Assembly: GCA_017302635.1 (NCBI GenBank)
Contig: JAFLCX010000001.1
Location: 1,302,001 to 1,366,000, forward strand
Direction of reading: 5' to 3'
DNA from: Hyphomicrobiales bacterium
GTDB lineage: Bacteria; Pseudomonadota; Alphaproteobacteria; Rhizobiales; Beijerinckiaceae
Length of the DNA stretch: 64,000 nucleotides
The notes under the pieces are model-generated. The model worked only from the letters and a program-made list of their open reading frames with translations. It did not search any database and was not told the origin of the DNA. Shown one piece after another: positions 30,251 through 38,494 of the stretch (positions are counted from its first letter, which is position 1; every line of letters starts with the position of its first letter). The position numbers were made by a program, and so were the translations under genes.

Positions 30251-31293
30251 TGGCACGCATCAGCCGCCGACAGGTGCTTGCGGGGCTCATCGCGGGTGCT
30301 GCTGCGCCTTCCTTCTCGCCGGCCTTCGCTCAAACCGCGCCCCCTCCGCAAACATTCGCTTGGCGGAACGTGAATGTCCGGGCGGACGTCTTTACGGGCT
30401 TTCAGATCTCGGACCCCACGAAACGTGAATTCGGGCCGCTCAGTTTCATGAACGGGCTCGAACTGCGCGGCGACGTGCCGGAATTTGGCGGGCTTTCGAG
30501 CGCCATCATCGGGCCAGACGGGGCCGGCTTCATCGCGATCACCGACCACGCTCATTGGGTCACGGGCCGCCTTGTCGCCGATGCCATAGGCTACCTCACC
30601 GGCATGGAGAATGTGCGGATTTCCGCCATGCAGGCCCCGAATGGCCGGCGGATGAAGGACACACGCTTTTTCGACAGCGAAGGCCTCACCCGTATCGGCA
30701 ACCGCCTCTATGTCAGCGTCGAGCGCATTCACCAGATTGTCCGGTTCGAATTGGGGCCGAACGGGCCCGGCGGGCGTGGCGTGGTGATGCAGTCGCCTGA
30801 GGGATTTCGGGGCCAGAAATCCAATCAGGGCATCGAGGCTCTGGGTGTCATGCCTGCCTCCTCCCGCCATGCCGGATCATTCATCGCCATTGCCGAGCGG
30901 GCACCGCCCAATGCCGAAAGCGATGCTATTCCTGGCTGGCTTTTTGGCGGGGCTCAGCCGGGCCGTTTTTCTGTGCGGCGCAAGAACGATTTCGATGTCA
31001 CCGATCTCGGTTTTTTGCCGGGTGGCGATCTTGTCATCCTCGAGCGGCATTATTCCTTGCTTTGGGGTGCTGCTTTTCGCCTCCGGCGCGTGCCGCTCCA
31101 GAGCATCGCTCCAGGCGCGACGCTCGATGGTGAAACGCTGATCGAGGCCAATATGGCCTATCATGTCGACAACATGGAAGCGTTGATGATCCATCACGCT
31201 GCTGATGGGCGTGTGATCTTCACTCTGATGTCGGATAACAACTTCTCAGTCCTGCAGCGCAATCTCGTGCTGCGCTTCGCCTATCGCGAATAA
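30250..31293 (+). CDS. Secreted phytase-like esterase-family protein
   Basis: The 347-aa protein begins with a twin-arginine-type signal (SRRQVLAGLIAG, cleavage likely after AFAQ). The remainder matches the phytase-like beta-propeller domain found in proteins annotated 'esterase-like activity of phytase family': GLSSAIIGPDGAGFIAITDH, the DSEGL block, GIEALGV, NMEALMIH and a final DNNFSVLQRNLVLRF. Enzyme activity is not established for most members. It is translationally coupled to cobT by a TGATG overlap, but no link to cobalamin is evident. Confidence 0.82.
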   Translation: MARISRRQVLAGLIAGAAAPSFSPAFAQTAPPPQTFAWRNVNVRADVFTGFQISDPTKREFGPLSFMNGLELRGDVPEFGGLSSAIIGPDGAGFIAITDHAHWVTGRLVADAIGYLTGMENVRISAMQAPNGRRMKDTRFFDSEGLTRIGNRLYVSVERIHQIVRFELGPNGPGGRGVVMQSPEGFRGQKSNQGIEALGVMPASSRHAGSFIAIAERAPPNAESDAIPGWLFGGAQPGRFSVRRKNDFDVTDLGFLPGGDLVILERHYSLLWGAAFRLRRVPLQSIAPGATLDGETLIEANMAYHVDNMEALMIHHAADGRVIFTLMSDNNFSVLQRNLVLRFAYRE

Positions 31294-31315
31294 AAAAGGC
31301 GGCCGGAGCCGCCTT
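31291..31315 (-). terminator. Terminator of rpmB
   Basis: Arms AAGGCGGC and GCCGCCTT (8 bp, 4-base loop) are followed on the minus strand by six Ts, 25 bases past the rpmB stop. On the plus strand the tail is only TTGTTC, so it would act weakly on cobST-phytase transcripts. Confidence 0.8.
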
Positions 31316-31339
31316 GTTCATCCGCTGGTGAACGATTGT

Positions 31340-31624
31340 TCAGCCGTTGAGTTTCTTCGTGATTTCGCGCTTCAGGCCGAGCGCGGTGGAGGACAGATCG
31401 GCCTCACCCGCCTTGAGCAGGAAGGCATCCAGGCCACCACGATGCTCGACCGTGCGCAGGCCATTGGCCGAGACGCGCAGCTTGACCGAGCGGTTCAATG
31501 CATCGGAAATCAGCGTCACGTTGACGAGATTCGGCAGAAAACGGCGCTTGGTCTTCCGGTTGGAATGGCTCACCTTGTGGCCAACCAGGGCACCTTTGCC
31601 CGTCAATTCGCAACGACGCGACAT
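31340..31624 (-). CDS. rpmB: 50S ribosomal protein L28
   Basis: The 94-aa basic protein matches the alphaproteobacterial L28: it starts [11 protein letters not shown], then [17 protein letters not shown] and [15 protein letters not shown]. The frame opens three codons earlier, but the family start with AAGGA eight bases upstream is at 31624. It is monocistronic, with a near-consensus promoter at 31752-31780 and its own terminator. Confidence 0.97.
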   Translation of the reverse strand: MSRRCELTGKGALVGHKVSHSNRKTKRRFLPNLVNVTLISDALNRSVKLRVSANGLRTVEHRGGLDAFLLKAGEADLSSTALGLKREITKKLNG

Positions 31625-31751
31625 GTTCATCATCCTTCAGTCTTTGGCCCGGAAAAGCCTTGAAAACTTTTCCGAAACGGCCATGCGAGGGCTGGGCACG
31701 GAAAGGGTGCGCCCCGAAACCGCCGCATTGAGCCGGGAAATCGAGAGGGGC

Positions 31752-31780
31752 CGTATAGTCGAAGCTGCTGATGCGGTCAA
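31752..31780 (-). promoter_or_regulatory. Promoter of rpmB
   Basis: Read on the minus strand, TTGACC (31775-31780) and TATACG (31752-31757) are exactly 17 bases apart, about 130 bases before the rpmB start. This is one of the clearest sigma70-type promoters in the window. The rest of the 312-base rpmB/DUF3108 gap holds no gene that I can support. Confidence 0.65.
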
Positions 31781-31936
31781 CCGCGCTGACCGGGAAATTG
31801 CATCCGACCGCGCAAGGAGTTGCTTCGAATCGGCCTTGGGTTCAAAAGAGTGGCCTTGGCTTTCAGCGGTGGTTCAACCGCGGCGGGTCATGTCTCCGGG
31901 GCTTGGGGCCATATCGACATGCGAGGCGGCGAAGTG

Positions 31937-32737
31937 ATGCGCGTTTTCCGGTCCGGGTTCAGCGTTCTGGTCTGCGGGTTTGTGGTCGGCTCCCACGCGG
32001 CGCAAGCGGGAACCGTCGATGCTTCCTATTCGATTTCCCTCGCGGGGCTCACCATTGGCCGCGCGAGTCTCTCCGGCGTGGTTGAGAACAGTTCGTACAA
32101 GATCAATGTCAGCGCTGCGCTGACCGGTCTGATCGGCGTTTTCACGCAAGGCTCGGGCTCCGGCTCGGCTCAGGGGGGGCTCGGCAATGCCTTGCCGCTC
32201 TCGAACGGATTTTCTGTGACCGCTTCCAACGGCTCGCTGACGCGCACGATCCAGATCGGTGCCTCCTCGGGCAATGTGCGGGGTGTGACGATCGAACCGC
32301 CGATCGAATTGCCGATGGAAGGCCGCATACCACTCCGCGCGCAGCACCGGCAGGGTGTGCTGGACCCGATCAGTGCGTTGGTGATGCCCGTGCGCAATGG
32401 AAATCCGCTCGACAAATCGAATTGCGAGCGCCGTTTGCCGGTTTTCGATGGCACGCAGCGTTTTGATATCGTCCTGACCTTCTCCGGCATCCGGAACGTG
32501 CAGAGCGAGGCGGGCTATTCCGGCCCCGTTCTCGTATGCACCGCGCGCTATGTGCCGGTGGCCGGGCACCGACCTGAGCGCCGGGCGATCAAGTTCATGG
32601 TTGAGAACCGCAACATCGATACCTGGCTCGCGCCGGTGAATGGCGGGAAAACCCTGATGCCCTATCGCATCTCTGTGCGCACAATGATCGGAACCTCGGT
32701 CATCGAGGCGCGGCGCTTCCAGGCTGCCCCGAATTGA
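31937..32737 (+). CDS. DUF3108 family periplasmic protein
   Basis: The 266-aa protein has a signal peptide (MRVFRSGFSVLVCGFVVGSH...) and the DUF3108 domain, seen in the early DASYSISLAGLTIGRASLSG block and in KSNCERRLPVFDGTQRFD further on. Function unknown. Longer starts at 31820 and 31919 are open, but the ATG at 31937 begins the signal peptide directly and has GAGG ten bases upstream. It is divergent from rpmB. Confidence 0.8.
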   Translation: MRVFRSGFSVLVCGFVVGSHAAQAGTVDASYSISLAGLTIGRASLSGVVENSSYKINVSAALTGLIGVFTQGSGSGSAQGGLGNALPLSNGFSVTASNGSLTRTIQIGASSGNVRGVTIEPPIELPMEGRIPLRAQHRQGVLDPISALVMPVRNGNPLDKSNCERRLPVFDGTQRFDIVLTFSGIRNVQSEAGYSGPVLVCTARYVPVAGHRPERRAIKFMVENRNIDTWLAPVNGGKTLMPYRISVRTMIGTSVIEARRFQAAPN

Positions 32738-33364
32738 GACAGCTTTCTTAATTTTTCCGCGCGCAGAACCTCATCCACGGTAGAAGAGCCTGCCCGAGTT
32801 CCAGCGAAATGGCGCGGCACAATCTTTATATAACCGCATGATATTTATCGTGAAAAATTCTGCATCTCTCAATTGAGATTCATCCCGAGCGAATCAACGA
32901 AACTGATTCGTCGACTGTTCGTTCCGGCTCCGCTCCAAACGTTAACTTCCGCGCCTGAATCGCCCGTTTGCAGCGCTCACAAAGTATTAACCATGATTTC
33001 GAGCGGATTGGACTTGACAGCACTTTTCTTTGTCCGCGCCCAACGAGTCTAGCGGCGCAAGTCGGAATCCTTTCTGAGTCGAGATGGAATCGCAAAATCT
33101 TGCGCATGTGCTCTTCGACTCAGCCACATCTTGTGCGTGAACAAATCAAGACTCATGAAAAGTCGCCGATTCGGAGCCGATTCGTTCCTATCTCGTTCGA
33201 ATTCTTGCGCTCGACTCGGATGGGCAGCCTCAATGCGTGCTGAAAAGGCACAGATCGAGGTTTCCTATCGCTTCCGGCTTGCATCGCGTGGCGCGCCACG
33301 CCACATCCGGGCTTCGGCGAGATATCCGGCATGAACCGGTTTTTGCCCCCGATTGGAGCGCGCC
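32738..33364. other. Gene-free, palindrome-rich region
   Basis: This 627-base stretch has no convincing gene. It is visibly richer in A/T than its surroundings, and its short open frames (75 aa minus, 91 aa plus) have unlikely composition and no ribosome-binding site. It holds a perfect 12-base palindrome TCTCAATTGAGA (32867-32878), a 7-bp inverted repeat CGAATCA/TGATTCG (32890-32910), and a nested hairpin (33075-33122). It probably contains the promoter and leader of the helicase gene and may encode a small RNA. Confidence 0.5.
33075..33122. other. Nested hairpin, candidate small-RNA or leader element
   Basis: Outer arms TGAGTCGA (33075-33082) and TCGACTCA (33115-33122) are perfectly complementary. 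Inside lies a second hairpin, CGCAA and TTGCG around AATC (33091-33104). Two stacked perfect stems in a 48-base element within non-coding DNA suggest a structured RNA. No T-run follows directly. Confidence 0.4.
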
Positions 33365-36300
33365 TTGTCTCTCACCCCGTCCCAGCAGGCTCTTCTGCGC
33401 GCGAGCGGTGGTCGTGGCGTTACGGCGGTGCTTGGCCCTACCAATACCGGCAAGACCCACCTCGCGATCGAGCGCATGCTGGGGCACGAATCGGGGATCA
33501 TCGGCCTGCCGCTGCGGCTTTTAGCCCGTGAAGTCTATCAGCGGCTGGTCGAACGGGCGGGTGTTCATGCCGTGGCGCTTGTCACGGGCGAGGAGAAGAT
33601 CAAGCCGAAAAGCCCGCGCTACTGGGTTTCGACCGTCGAGGCCATGCCGCGCGATCTCGATGTGAGCTTTGTCGCGATCGATGAGGTTCAACTCATCGCC
33701 GATGCTGATCGCGGCCATGTTTTCACCGATGCGGTGCTCTATCAGCGCGGCAAGCACGAAACGATGCTGATGGGGGCGGGAACAGCCCGTCCGCTGATCG
33801 AGCGCCTGCTGCCCGGCGTGCACATCACCACCCGACCACGCCTGTCCAAACTCAGTTTTGATGGCGAGAAGAAAATCACGCGCCTGCCGCCTCGTTCCGC
33901 CATCATCGCCTTCTCGGCCGAAGAGGTTTACGCCATCGCTGAACTGGTGCGCCGCCAGCGCGGTGGTGCTGCGGTGGTGATGGGCTCGCTTTCCCCACGG
34001 ACGCGCAATGCGCAGGTCGCGATGTTCCAGGCAGGCGAGGTTGATCATATCGTCGCGACCGATGCCATCGGCATGGGCCTCAACCTTGAAATCGGGCATG
34101 TCGCCTTTGCCTCCGACCGGAAATTCGATGGCAAGCGCCATCGGCGGCTGTTTCCGGCTGAAATGGCCCAGGTTGCGGGCCGCGCCGGTCGTGCGCAGCA
34201 GGACGGGACCTTCGGCACGACCGGGCGCTGCGCGCCTTTCGAGGAAGAACTGATCGAGGCGATCGAGGATCACGCTTTCGATCCGCTCACCTTCGCATGG
34301 TGGCGCAACTCGGCGCTCGATTTTTCCTCCCTCCCGAAACTCGAGGCGAGTCTGGCGCGCTCGTCCAGCGCACCTGACCTGATCCGGACCGGTAAGGCCG
34401 AGGATGAGGTCACGCTCGAAATTGCGGCATCCCGTCCCGGTATCCGCAGCCTTGCATCGACGCGCGACGGCGTGCGGCGGCTATGGGATCTGTGCCAGCT
34501 GCCGGATTACCGCAAGGTCTCGCCCAATATTCATGCGGATCTCGTGCTCTCGCTTTACGAGCCGATCATGCGCAAGGGTGCGATTGATGCCGACTGGTTC
34601 GCGCGCGAAATCCGCTCCTGCGATCGTCTCGATGGCGATCTCGATGCGCTGGCCTGGCGCCTCGCCCATATGCGCACCTGGAGTTATTGCGCCAACCGAC
34701 CCGACTGGCTTTCTGATCCAGCGCATTGGCAGAACGCGACGCGCGCGCTAGAGGACAGACTTTCCGATGCCCTTCACGAAAGGCTGATGCAGCGTTTCGT
34801 TGATCGCAGGACATCGGTGCTGATGCGGCGATTGAAAGAGAATGCGCTTATGGACGCTGAAGTGACGCCAACCGGAGATGTGATCGTTGAGGGCCAGAAT
34901 ATCGGCCGCCTTGCCGGTTTCCGCTTCACGCCCGACCCCAATGCCGAGGGCAACGAGGCGAAGGCCCTGCGTGCCACCGCGTCGCGCGCACTCGCCAGCG
35001 AGATTGAGGCGCGCGCCACGCGCCTTTCGACCGCAGGCGATGACCAGTTCGCGCTTTCGCTCGATGGAATCATCCGGTTCATCGGCGAACCGATTGCGGT
35101 TTTGCAGGCAGGCGCCAAGGTCCTGGAGCCGCGTTTCGTGCTTCTTGCCGATGAGGAGCTGGCTGGAATCCATCGCGAGATGGTCGAAACCCGCCTTGGC
35201 CTTTGGCTGAAGGCCCATGTCTCCAAACATCTCGGCCCGCTTTTCGGGCTTGAATCGGGCGAGGGTGCAACGGGCATCGCCCGCGGGATTGCTTTCCGCC
35301 TCGCTGAAAATCTCGGTGTGCTCGATCGCCAGCTCGTCTCGGGCGATGTGCGTGGGCTCGACCAAAATGCGCGCGGCGAATTGCGCAAGCTCGGCGTGCG
35401 CTTCGGCGCACATCACTTGTTCCTGCCGGCGTTGATGAAGCCCGGCCCGCGCAGCCTTGCTGCGCAACTGCATGTGCTCGCCACCGGCGGCGATGATTCC
35501 GGTCTCAAGGATGTGAGTCATCTTGCCTATTCGGGCCGCACGTCCATCCCGGTCGATCCGGCGATCAAGCCCGATCTCTATCGGATTGCCGGGTATCGCG
35601 TCGCCGGGCCGCGCGCTTTGCGCATCGATATTCTCGAACGCCTCGCCGATCTCATCCGCCCTGCCATCGCCTATCGGCCCGGTGTGACGGTGGGTGAGCC
35701 GCCTCCAGGCGCGGCGGATGGCGACGGTTTTGTGGTCACCGGCGCGATGACATCGTTGGTGGGGGCGGCAGGACAGGATTTCGCCGAGGTTCTGAAGGCA
35801 CTCGGCTATCGCTCGGAAACACGCTCCGGCCCGGCGATCACGGCCGAGATCAAGCGCGCGGCGCCGATCGTGCCGATTGCACCAATGGAATCTGAGACTG
35901 GCGAGCCCGCTTCCGAGCCGGTTCAAGTGCCAGAAATGGCCGCTGATGCAGCCGAGTCTGCCGTCGAATCGGCACCGGATGCCGTCGAGAACGTTGAAGC
36001 CCCGGTCGAAGTCGAGGTTGCAACCGTCGAATCCGGGTCTGTTGTCGCCGAAGTCGCTCAGGAGGTCGCTTCCGCAGAGATTGTAACCACCGAGATCTGG
36101 CGTGTCGCGCGCCCTGAGCGGCCCCATAACCGCGATCGTCGTCCGCAGCGTGCCCAACAACCGGGCAAAGAGGGTGATACGGGTCGCCCGCCGTGGAAGA
36201 GAGGTCCTCGATCGGGCCAGAACGTGCAAGGCCCGCGCCCGCAACCCGCTCCGTCGCCAGATGGTGCGTTGCCAGCGGGCGAAGCGCCGCGTCGGCACGA

Positions 36301-36568
36301 GGATCAGCGGCGCGACAGGCGCGAGAAATTCGAGAAATTCGGCGGCAAGCGCGAGGATCGTCCAGAAGGTCGTAATCCCGGTGGTGGTAAGCCCTGGCAG
36401 AAACGCGATGGCGGCGGGCGCGGCGATCGCGAAAGGGGTCCTGAACATCGGGTCTTTGCTGTCTCCGGCGCGACTGACAAGCGCAAGGGCAGCGAGAAGG
36501 CGGCTGACCCCGATTCACCCTTCGCCAAGCTCGCGGCTCTCAAGGCGCAGCTCGAAGGCAAGAATTGA
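33365..36568 (+). CDS. SUV3-like DExH RNA helicase with disordered C-terminal tail
   Basis: The 1067-aa protein resembles mitochondrial SUV3 helicases: Walker A GPTNTGKTH (about residue 24), PLRLLAREVY, AIDEVQLIAD (about 105), then GSLSPRTRNAQVAMF, ATDAIGMGLNLEI and QVAGRAGR. A helical middle follows, then an acidic Glu/Val-rich linker (about 845-910) and an Arg/Gly/Pro-rich basic tail (about 915-1067) likely to bind RNA. Frame and family indicate a TTG start; the one at 33365 has GGAG six bases upstream, while the TTG at 33353 has nothing. The S4 RNA-binding gene follows six bases later. A role in RNA turnover is inferred from the family. Confidence 0.88.
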   Translation: MSLTPSQQALLRASGGRGVTAVLGPTNTGKTHLAIERMLGHESGIIGLPLRLLAREVYQRLVERAGVHAVALVTGEEKIKPKSPRYWVSTVEAMPRDLDVSFVAIDEVQLIADADRGHVFTDAVLYQRGKHETMLMGAGTARPLIERLLPGVHITTRPRLSKLSFDGEKKITRLPPRSAIIAFSAEEVYAIAELVRRQRGGAAVVMGSLSPRTRNAQVAMFQAGEVDHIVATDAIGMGLNLEIGHVAFASDRKFDGKRHRRLFPAEMAQVAGRAGRAQQDGTFGTTGRCAPFEEELIEAIEDHAFDPLTFAWWRNSALDFSSLPKLEASLARSSSAPDLIRTGKAEDEVTLEIAASRPGIRSLASTRDGVRRLWDLCQLPDYRKVSPNIHADLVLSLYEPIMRKGAIDADWFAREIRSCDRLDGDLDALAWRLAHMRTWSYCANRPDWLSDPAHWQNATRALEDRLSDALHERLMQRFVDRRTSVLMRRLKENALMDAEVTPTGDVIVEGQNIGRLAGFRFTPDPNAEGNEAKALRATASRALASEIEARATRLSTAGDDQFALSLDGIIRFIGEPIAVLQAGAKVLEPRFVLLADEELAGIHREMVETRLGLWLKAHVSKHLGPLFGLESGEGATGIARGIAFRLAENLGVLDRQLVSGDVRGLDQNARGELRKLGVRFGAHHLFLPALMKPGPRSLAAQLHVLATGGDDSGLKDVSHLAYSGRTSIPVDPAIKPDLYRIAGYRVAGPRALRIDILERLADLIRPAIAYRPGVTVGEPPPGAADGDGFVVTGAMTSLVGAAGQDFAEVLKALGYRSETRSGPAITAEIKRAAPIVPIAPMESETGEPASEPVQVPEMAADAAESAVESAPDAVENVEAPVEVEVATVESGSVVAEVAQEVASAEIVTTEIWRVARPERPHNRDRRPQRAQQPGKEGDTGRPPWKRGPRSGQNVQGPRPQPAPSPDGALPAGEAPRRHEDQRRDRREKFEKFGGKREDRPEGRNPGGGKPWQKRDGGGRGDRERGPEHRVFAVSGATDKRKGSEKAADPDSPFAKLAALKAQLEGKN

Positions 36569-36574
36569 GGGCCG

Positions 36575-36892
36575 ATGCGGCGCGGCGGCGCGCATCACAC
36601 GTCGCACGCTCTTCCGGGCGATAAACCGGCACGTCAGCGTCTTGATCTGTGGCTATGGCATGCGCGGTTTCTCTCCCGCCGCAAGGATTGTGCGGCGTTG
36701 GTGCAAGAAGGGTTCGTGCGCGTGAATGCCATGCGCGTGGTGCATCCCGGCCATGCCATCAAACCGGGCGATGTGCTGACCCTCGCTTTGCCGAGGCGAA
36801 CCATCCTGATCGTGGTGATGGCCTTTTCAGATCGTCGCGGTGGTCCCGAAGACGCCGCCCGGCTTTACCGGTTTGTCGATCCGGCGCCCTGA
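36575..36892 (+). CDS. S4-domain RNA-binding protein (Hsp15-like)
   Basis: The 105-aa protein has one S4 domain (about 20-65; RLDLWLWHARFLSRRKDCAA and the KPGDVL loop). The closest characterised relative is Hsp15 (HslR), which binds stalled 50S subunits carrying peptidyl-tRNA. It lies six bases after the helicase and is probably co-transcribed, so both may act on RNA or ribosomes. Confidence 0.88.
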   Translation: MRRGGAHHTSHALPGDKPARQRLDLWLWHARFLSRRKDCAALVQEGFVRVNAMRVVHPGHAIKPGDVLTLALPRRTILIVVMAFSDRRGGPEDAARLYRFVDPAP

Positions 36893-37036
36893 GATGCATC
36901 CTGCGGAGGGATTTTGCGTCTCTTGCGGCGCATCGACCCCTTGCGGGAAGGCCCATCAGGCATTAGCGAAGCAAGGAGCATGGAGCGAATTCCTGCCCGG
37001 GCCTTGAACCCGGCGCAGCGCACGGAGAGCGGACCG

Positions 37037-37375
37037 ATGACTTACATTGTCACGGAAAATTGCATCAAATGCAAATACATGGACTGCGTGGAAGTCTGCC
37101 CGGTGGATTGTTTCTACGAAGGCGAGAACATGCTGGTCATCCATCCGGATGAATGCATCGACTGTGGCGTCTGCGAACCGGAATGCCCGGCCGAGGCGAT
37201 CAAGCCAGATACCGAGCCGGGTCTTGAGAGCTGGCTGAAGCTCAACACGCAATACGCCAGGGTCTGGCCCAATATCACCATCAAGCGCGATCCCCCCTCC
37301 GACGCCAAGGAATGGGATGGCAAGCCCGGCAAGTTCGCGGCGCATTTTTCCGAAGAGCCGGGCCAAGGTGACTAA
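37037..37375 (+). CDS. fdxA: Seven-iron ferredoxin FdxA
   Basis: The 112-aa [3Fe-4S][4Fe-4S] ferredoxin has nine cysteines at residues 9, 12, 17, 21, 25, 40, 43, 46 and 50. The patterns [17 protein letters not shown] and [12 protein letters not shown] match Azotobacter FdI-type proteins. The long C-terminal tail (about 60-112) is standard for FdxA. The frame is open 41 codons upstream, but the family start MTYIVTENC with GGAGAG upstream is at 37037. A terminator follows. Electron partners are not indicated by context. Confidence 0.95.
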   Translation: MTYIVTENCIKCKYMDCVEVCPVDCFYEGENMLVIHPDECIDCGVCEPECPAEAIKPDTEPGLESWLKLNTQYARVWPNITIKRDPPSDAKEWDGKPGKFAAHFSEEPGQGD

Positions 37376-37395
37376 GCGCGAAGCCTGTTAACCAT

Positions 37396-37440
37396 CCGCC
37401 TTAACGAGGCGGCAGCCGGGTGCGGCTTTCTTTGATTTTT
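37396..37440 (+). terminator. Probable terminator of fdxA (two stacked stems)
   Basis: CCGCC/GGCGG (37396-37412) is followed immediately by AGCCG/CGGCT with loop GGTG (37414-37427) and a T-rich tail TTCTTTGATTTTT. The second stem plus tail resembles an intrinsic terminator. The tail overlaps the -35 of the candidate carD promoter. Confidence 0.55.
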
Positions 37441-37460
37441 CCCCGTTCTTGTGTTAAGGA
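37432..37460 (+). promoter_or_regulatory. Candidate promoter of carD
   Basis: TTGATT (37432-37437), 17 bases, then TAAGGA (37455-37460). This would give a leader of about 260 bases before the carD ATG, which explains the 351-base gap after fdxA. Confidence 0.4.
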
Positions 37461-37526
37461 GAAATCCAACAGGCGAACTTGGTGGCCATTTCTTTGCGCC
37501 CAACCCTTTCTCACTAAACCGGTCAA

Positions 37527-37563
37527 CCGGGCCAGCGTGAAGAGCGCAATGGCCCGGCTTTTC
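37527..37563 (+). other. Terminator-like hairpin inside the carD leader
   Basis: Perfect 8-bp arms CCGGGCCA and TGGCCCGG with a 15-base loop are followed by CTTTTCTG. It lies about 165 bases before the carD ATG and downstream of its candidate promoter, so it could attenuate transcription or simply be the end of a small RNA. Confidence 0.45.
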
Positions 37564-37726
37564 TGTTGTCGTGACGAGGTTGGCCGGAGAGTTTCTTGCC
37601 CCCGATCTTCTGTTGAGCCCTTGGCTTCCGGGTGCACCGGAAGCCGGTCTTTGGTTTCGCGTGCAGCACGCACGCATCTCTCGCCCGCCCCTCGCGCAGG
37701 CGGCGGCTGGCGACGAAGAGGATGAA

Positions 37727-38311
37727 ATGAGCACCAAGAAGACAATGCAGCGGGACGTGTTCAAGCCAGGTGAATTCATCGTTTATCCGGCCCATGGCGT
37801 GGGTCAGGTGACGGCAATCGAGGAACAGGAAATCGCGGGCTTCAAGCTCGAATTGTTTGTGGTCAATTTTGCAAAAGAAAAGATGACCCTGCGTGTGCCC
37901 GTCGCAAAGGTGGCGAGTGTCGGTATGCGCAAGCTCTCCGAGGCGGCTGCCATCGCGAAGGCGATGGATGTGCTGACCGGTCGCGCGCGCATCAAGCGCA
38001 CGATGTGGAGCCGCCGTGCACAGGAATACGAAGCCAAGATCAATTCGGGCGACATCATCGCTGTCGCCGAAGTGGTGCGCGATCTCTATCGCTCCGAGGC
38101 CCAGCCCGAGCAGTCCTATTCCGAGCGCCAGCTTTTCGAAACCGCGCTCGCGCGGCTCGTCGATGAAGTGGCGGCCGTGGACGGTTCGACCGAGACTGAA
38201 GCCCTGAAGCGCGTGGAGGCGAGCCTCGCCAAGGGTCCGCGTCGGGCGCGCACGACCGATTCCGCCGAGCCGGAAGCCGATAACGACGAGGCGAGCGAAG
38301 AGGCCGCCTGA
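37727..38311 (+). CDS. carD: CarD/CdnL-family RNA polymerase-binding regulator
   Basis: The 194-aa protein has the N-terminal RNA-polymerase-interacting domain (about 12-70; FKPGEFIVYPAHGVGQVTAI) and a helical DNA-binding C-terminal domain, with RARIKRTMWSRRAQEYEAKI. CdnL/CarD proteins stabilise open complexes at rRNA and growth-related promoters. The frame is open 52 codons upstream, but AAGAGGA precedes the ATG at 37727, which is the family start. The acidic tail after about residue 165 is typical. A long structured leader and a strong terminator make it a single-gene unit. Confidence 0.93.
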   Translation: MSTKKTMQRDVFKPGEFIVYPAHGVGQVTAIEEQEIAGFKLELFVVNFAKEKMTLRVPVAKVASVGMRKLSEAAAIAKAMDVLTGRARIKRTMWSRRAQEYEAKINSGDIIAVAEVVRDLYRSEAQPEQSYSERQLFETALARLVDEVAAVDGSTETEALKRVEASLAKGPRRARTTDSAEPEADNDEASEEAA

Positions 38312-38337
38312 GCGCTTGCCTTCTGCAAGAAATGCAG

Positions 38338-38372
38338 GGCTCGTCCGGTTTCCGGGCGAGCCTTTTCTTTTT
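38338..38372 (+). terminator. Terminator of carD
   Basis: GGCTCG-T-CCGG and CCGG-G-CGAGCC form a ten-pair stem with one mismatch around TTT, followed by TTTTCTTTTTT, 27 bases after the carD stop. Confidence 0.88.
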
Positions 38373-38494
38373 TGCATGCATTCGCCCTGCGACAGCCCTG
38401 CAAAACGCTTTTTGAAAGAATCTGTTAGCGAACATGATCCAGCCGACATAGCCTTGCGTAACGATGCCAAACAAGTGGCACGGGGAGGTCACGT

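Noticed and set aside
28307..30256. 649-codon minus-strand frame spanning cobT
   Set aside because: It mirrors the acidic repeat and third-position G/C of cobT; the hydrophobic run arises from reversed Asp/Glu codons.
32880..33107. 75-codon minus-strand frame in the gene-free region
   Set aside because: No ribosome-binding site, atypical composition and no recognisable domain; treated as non-coding.
34748..36448. 566-codon minus-strand frame within the helicase gene
   Set aside because: Shadow of an intact helicase; no family resemblance.
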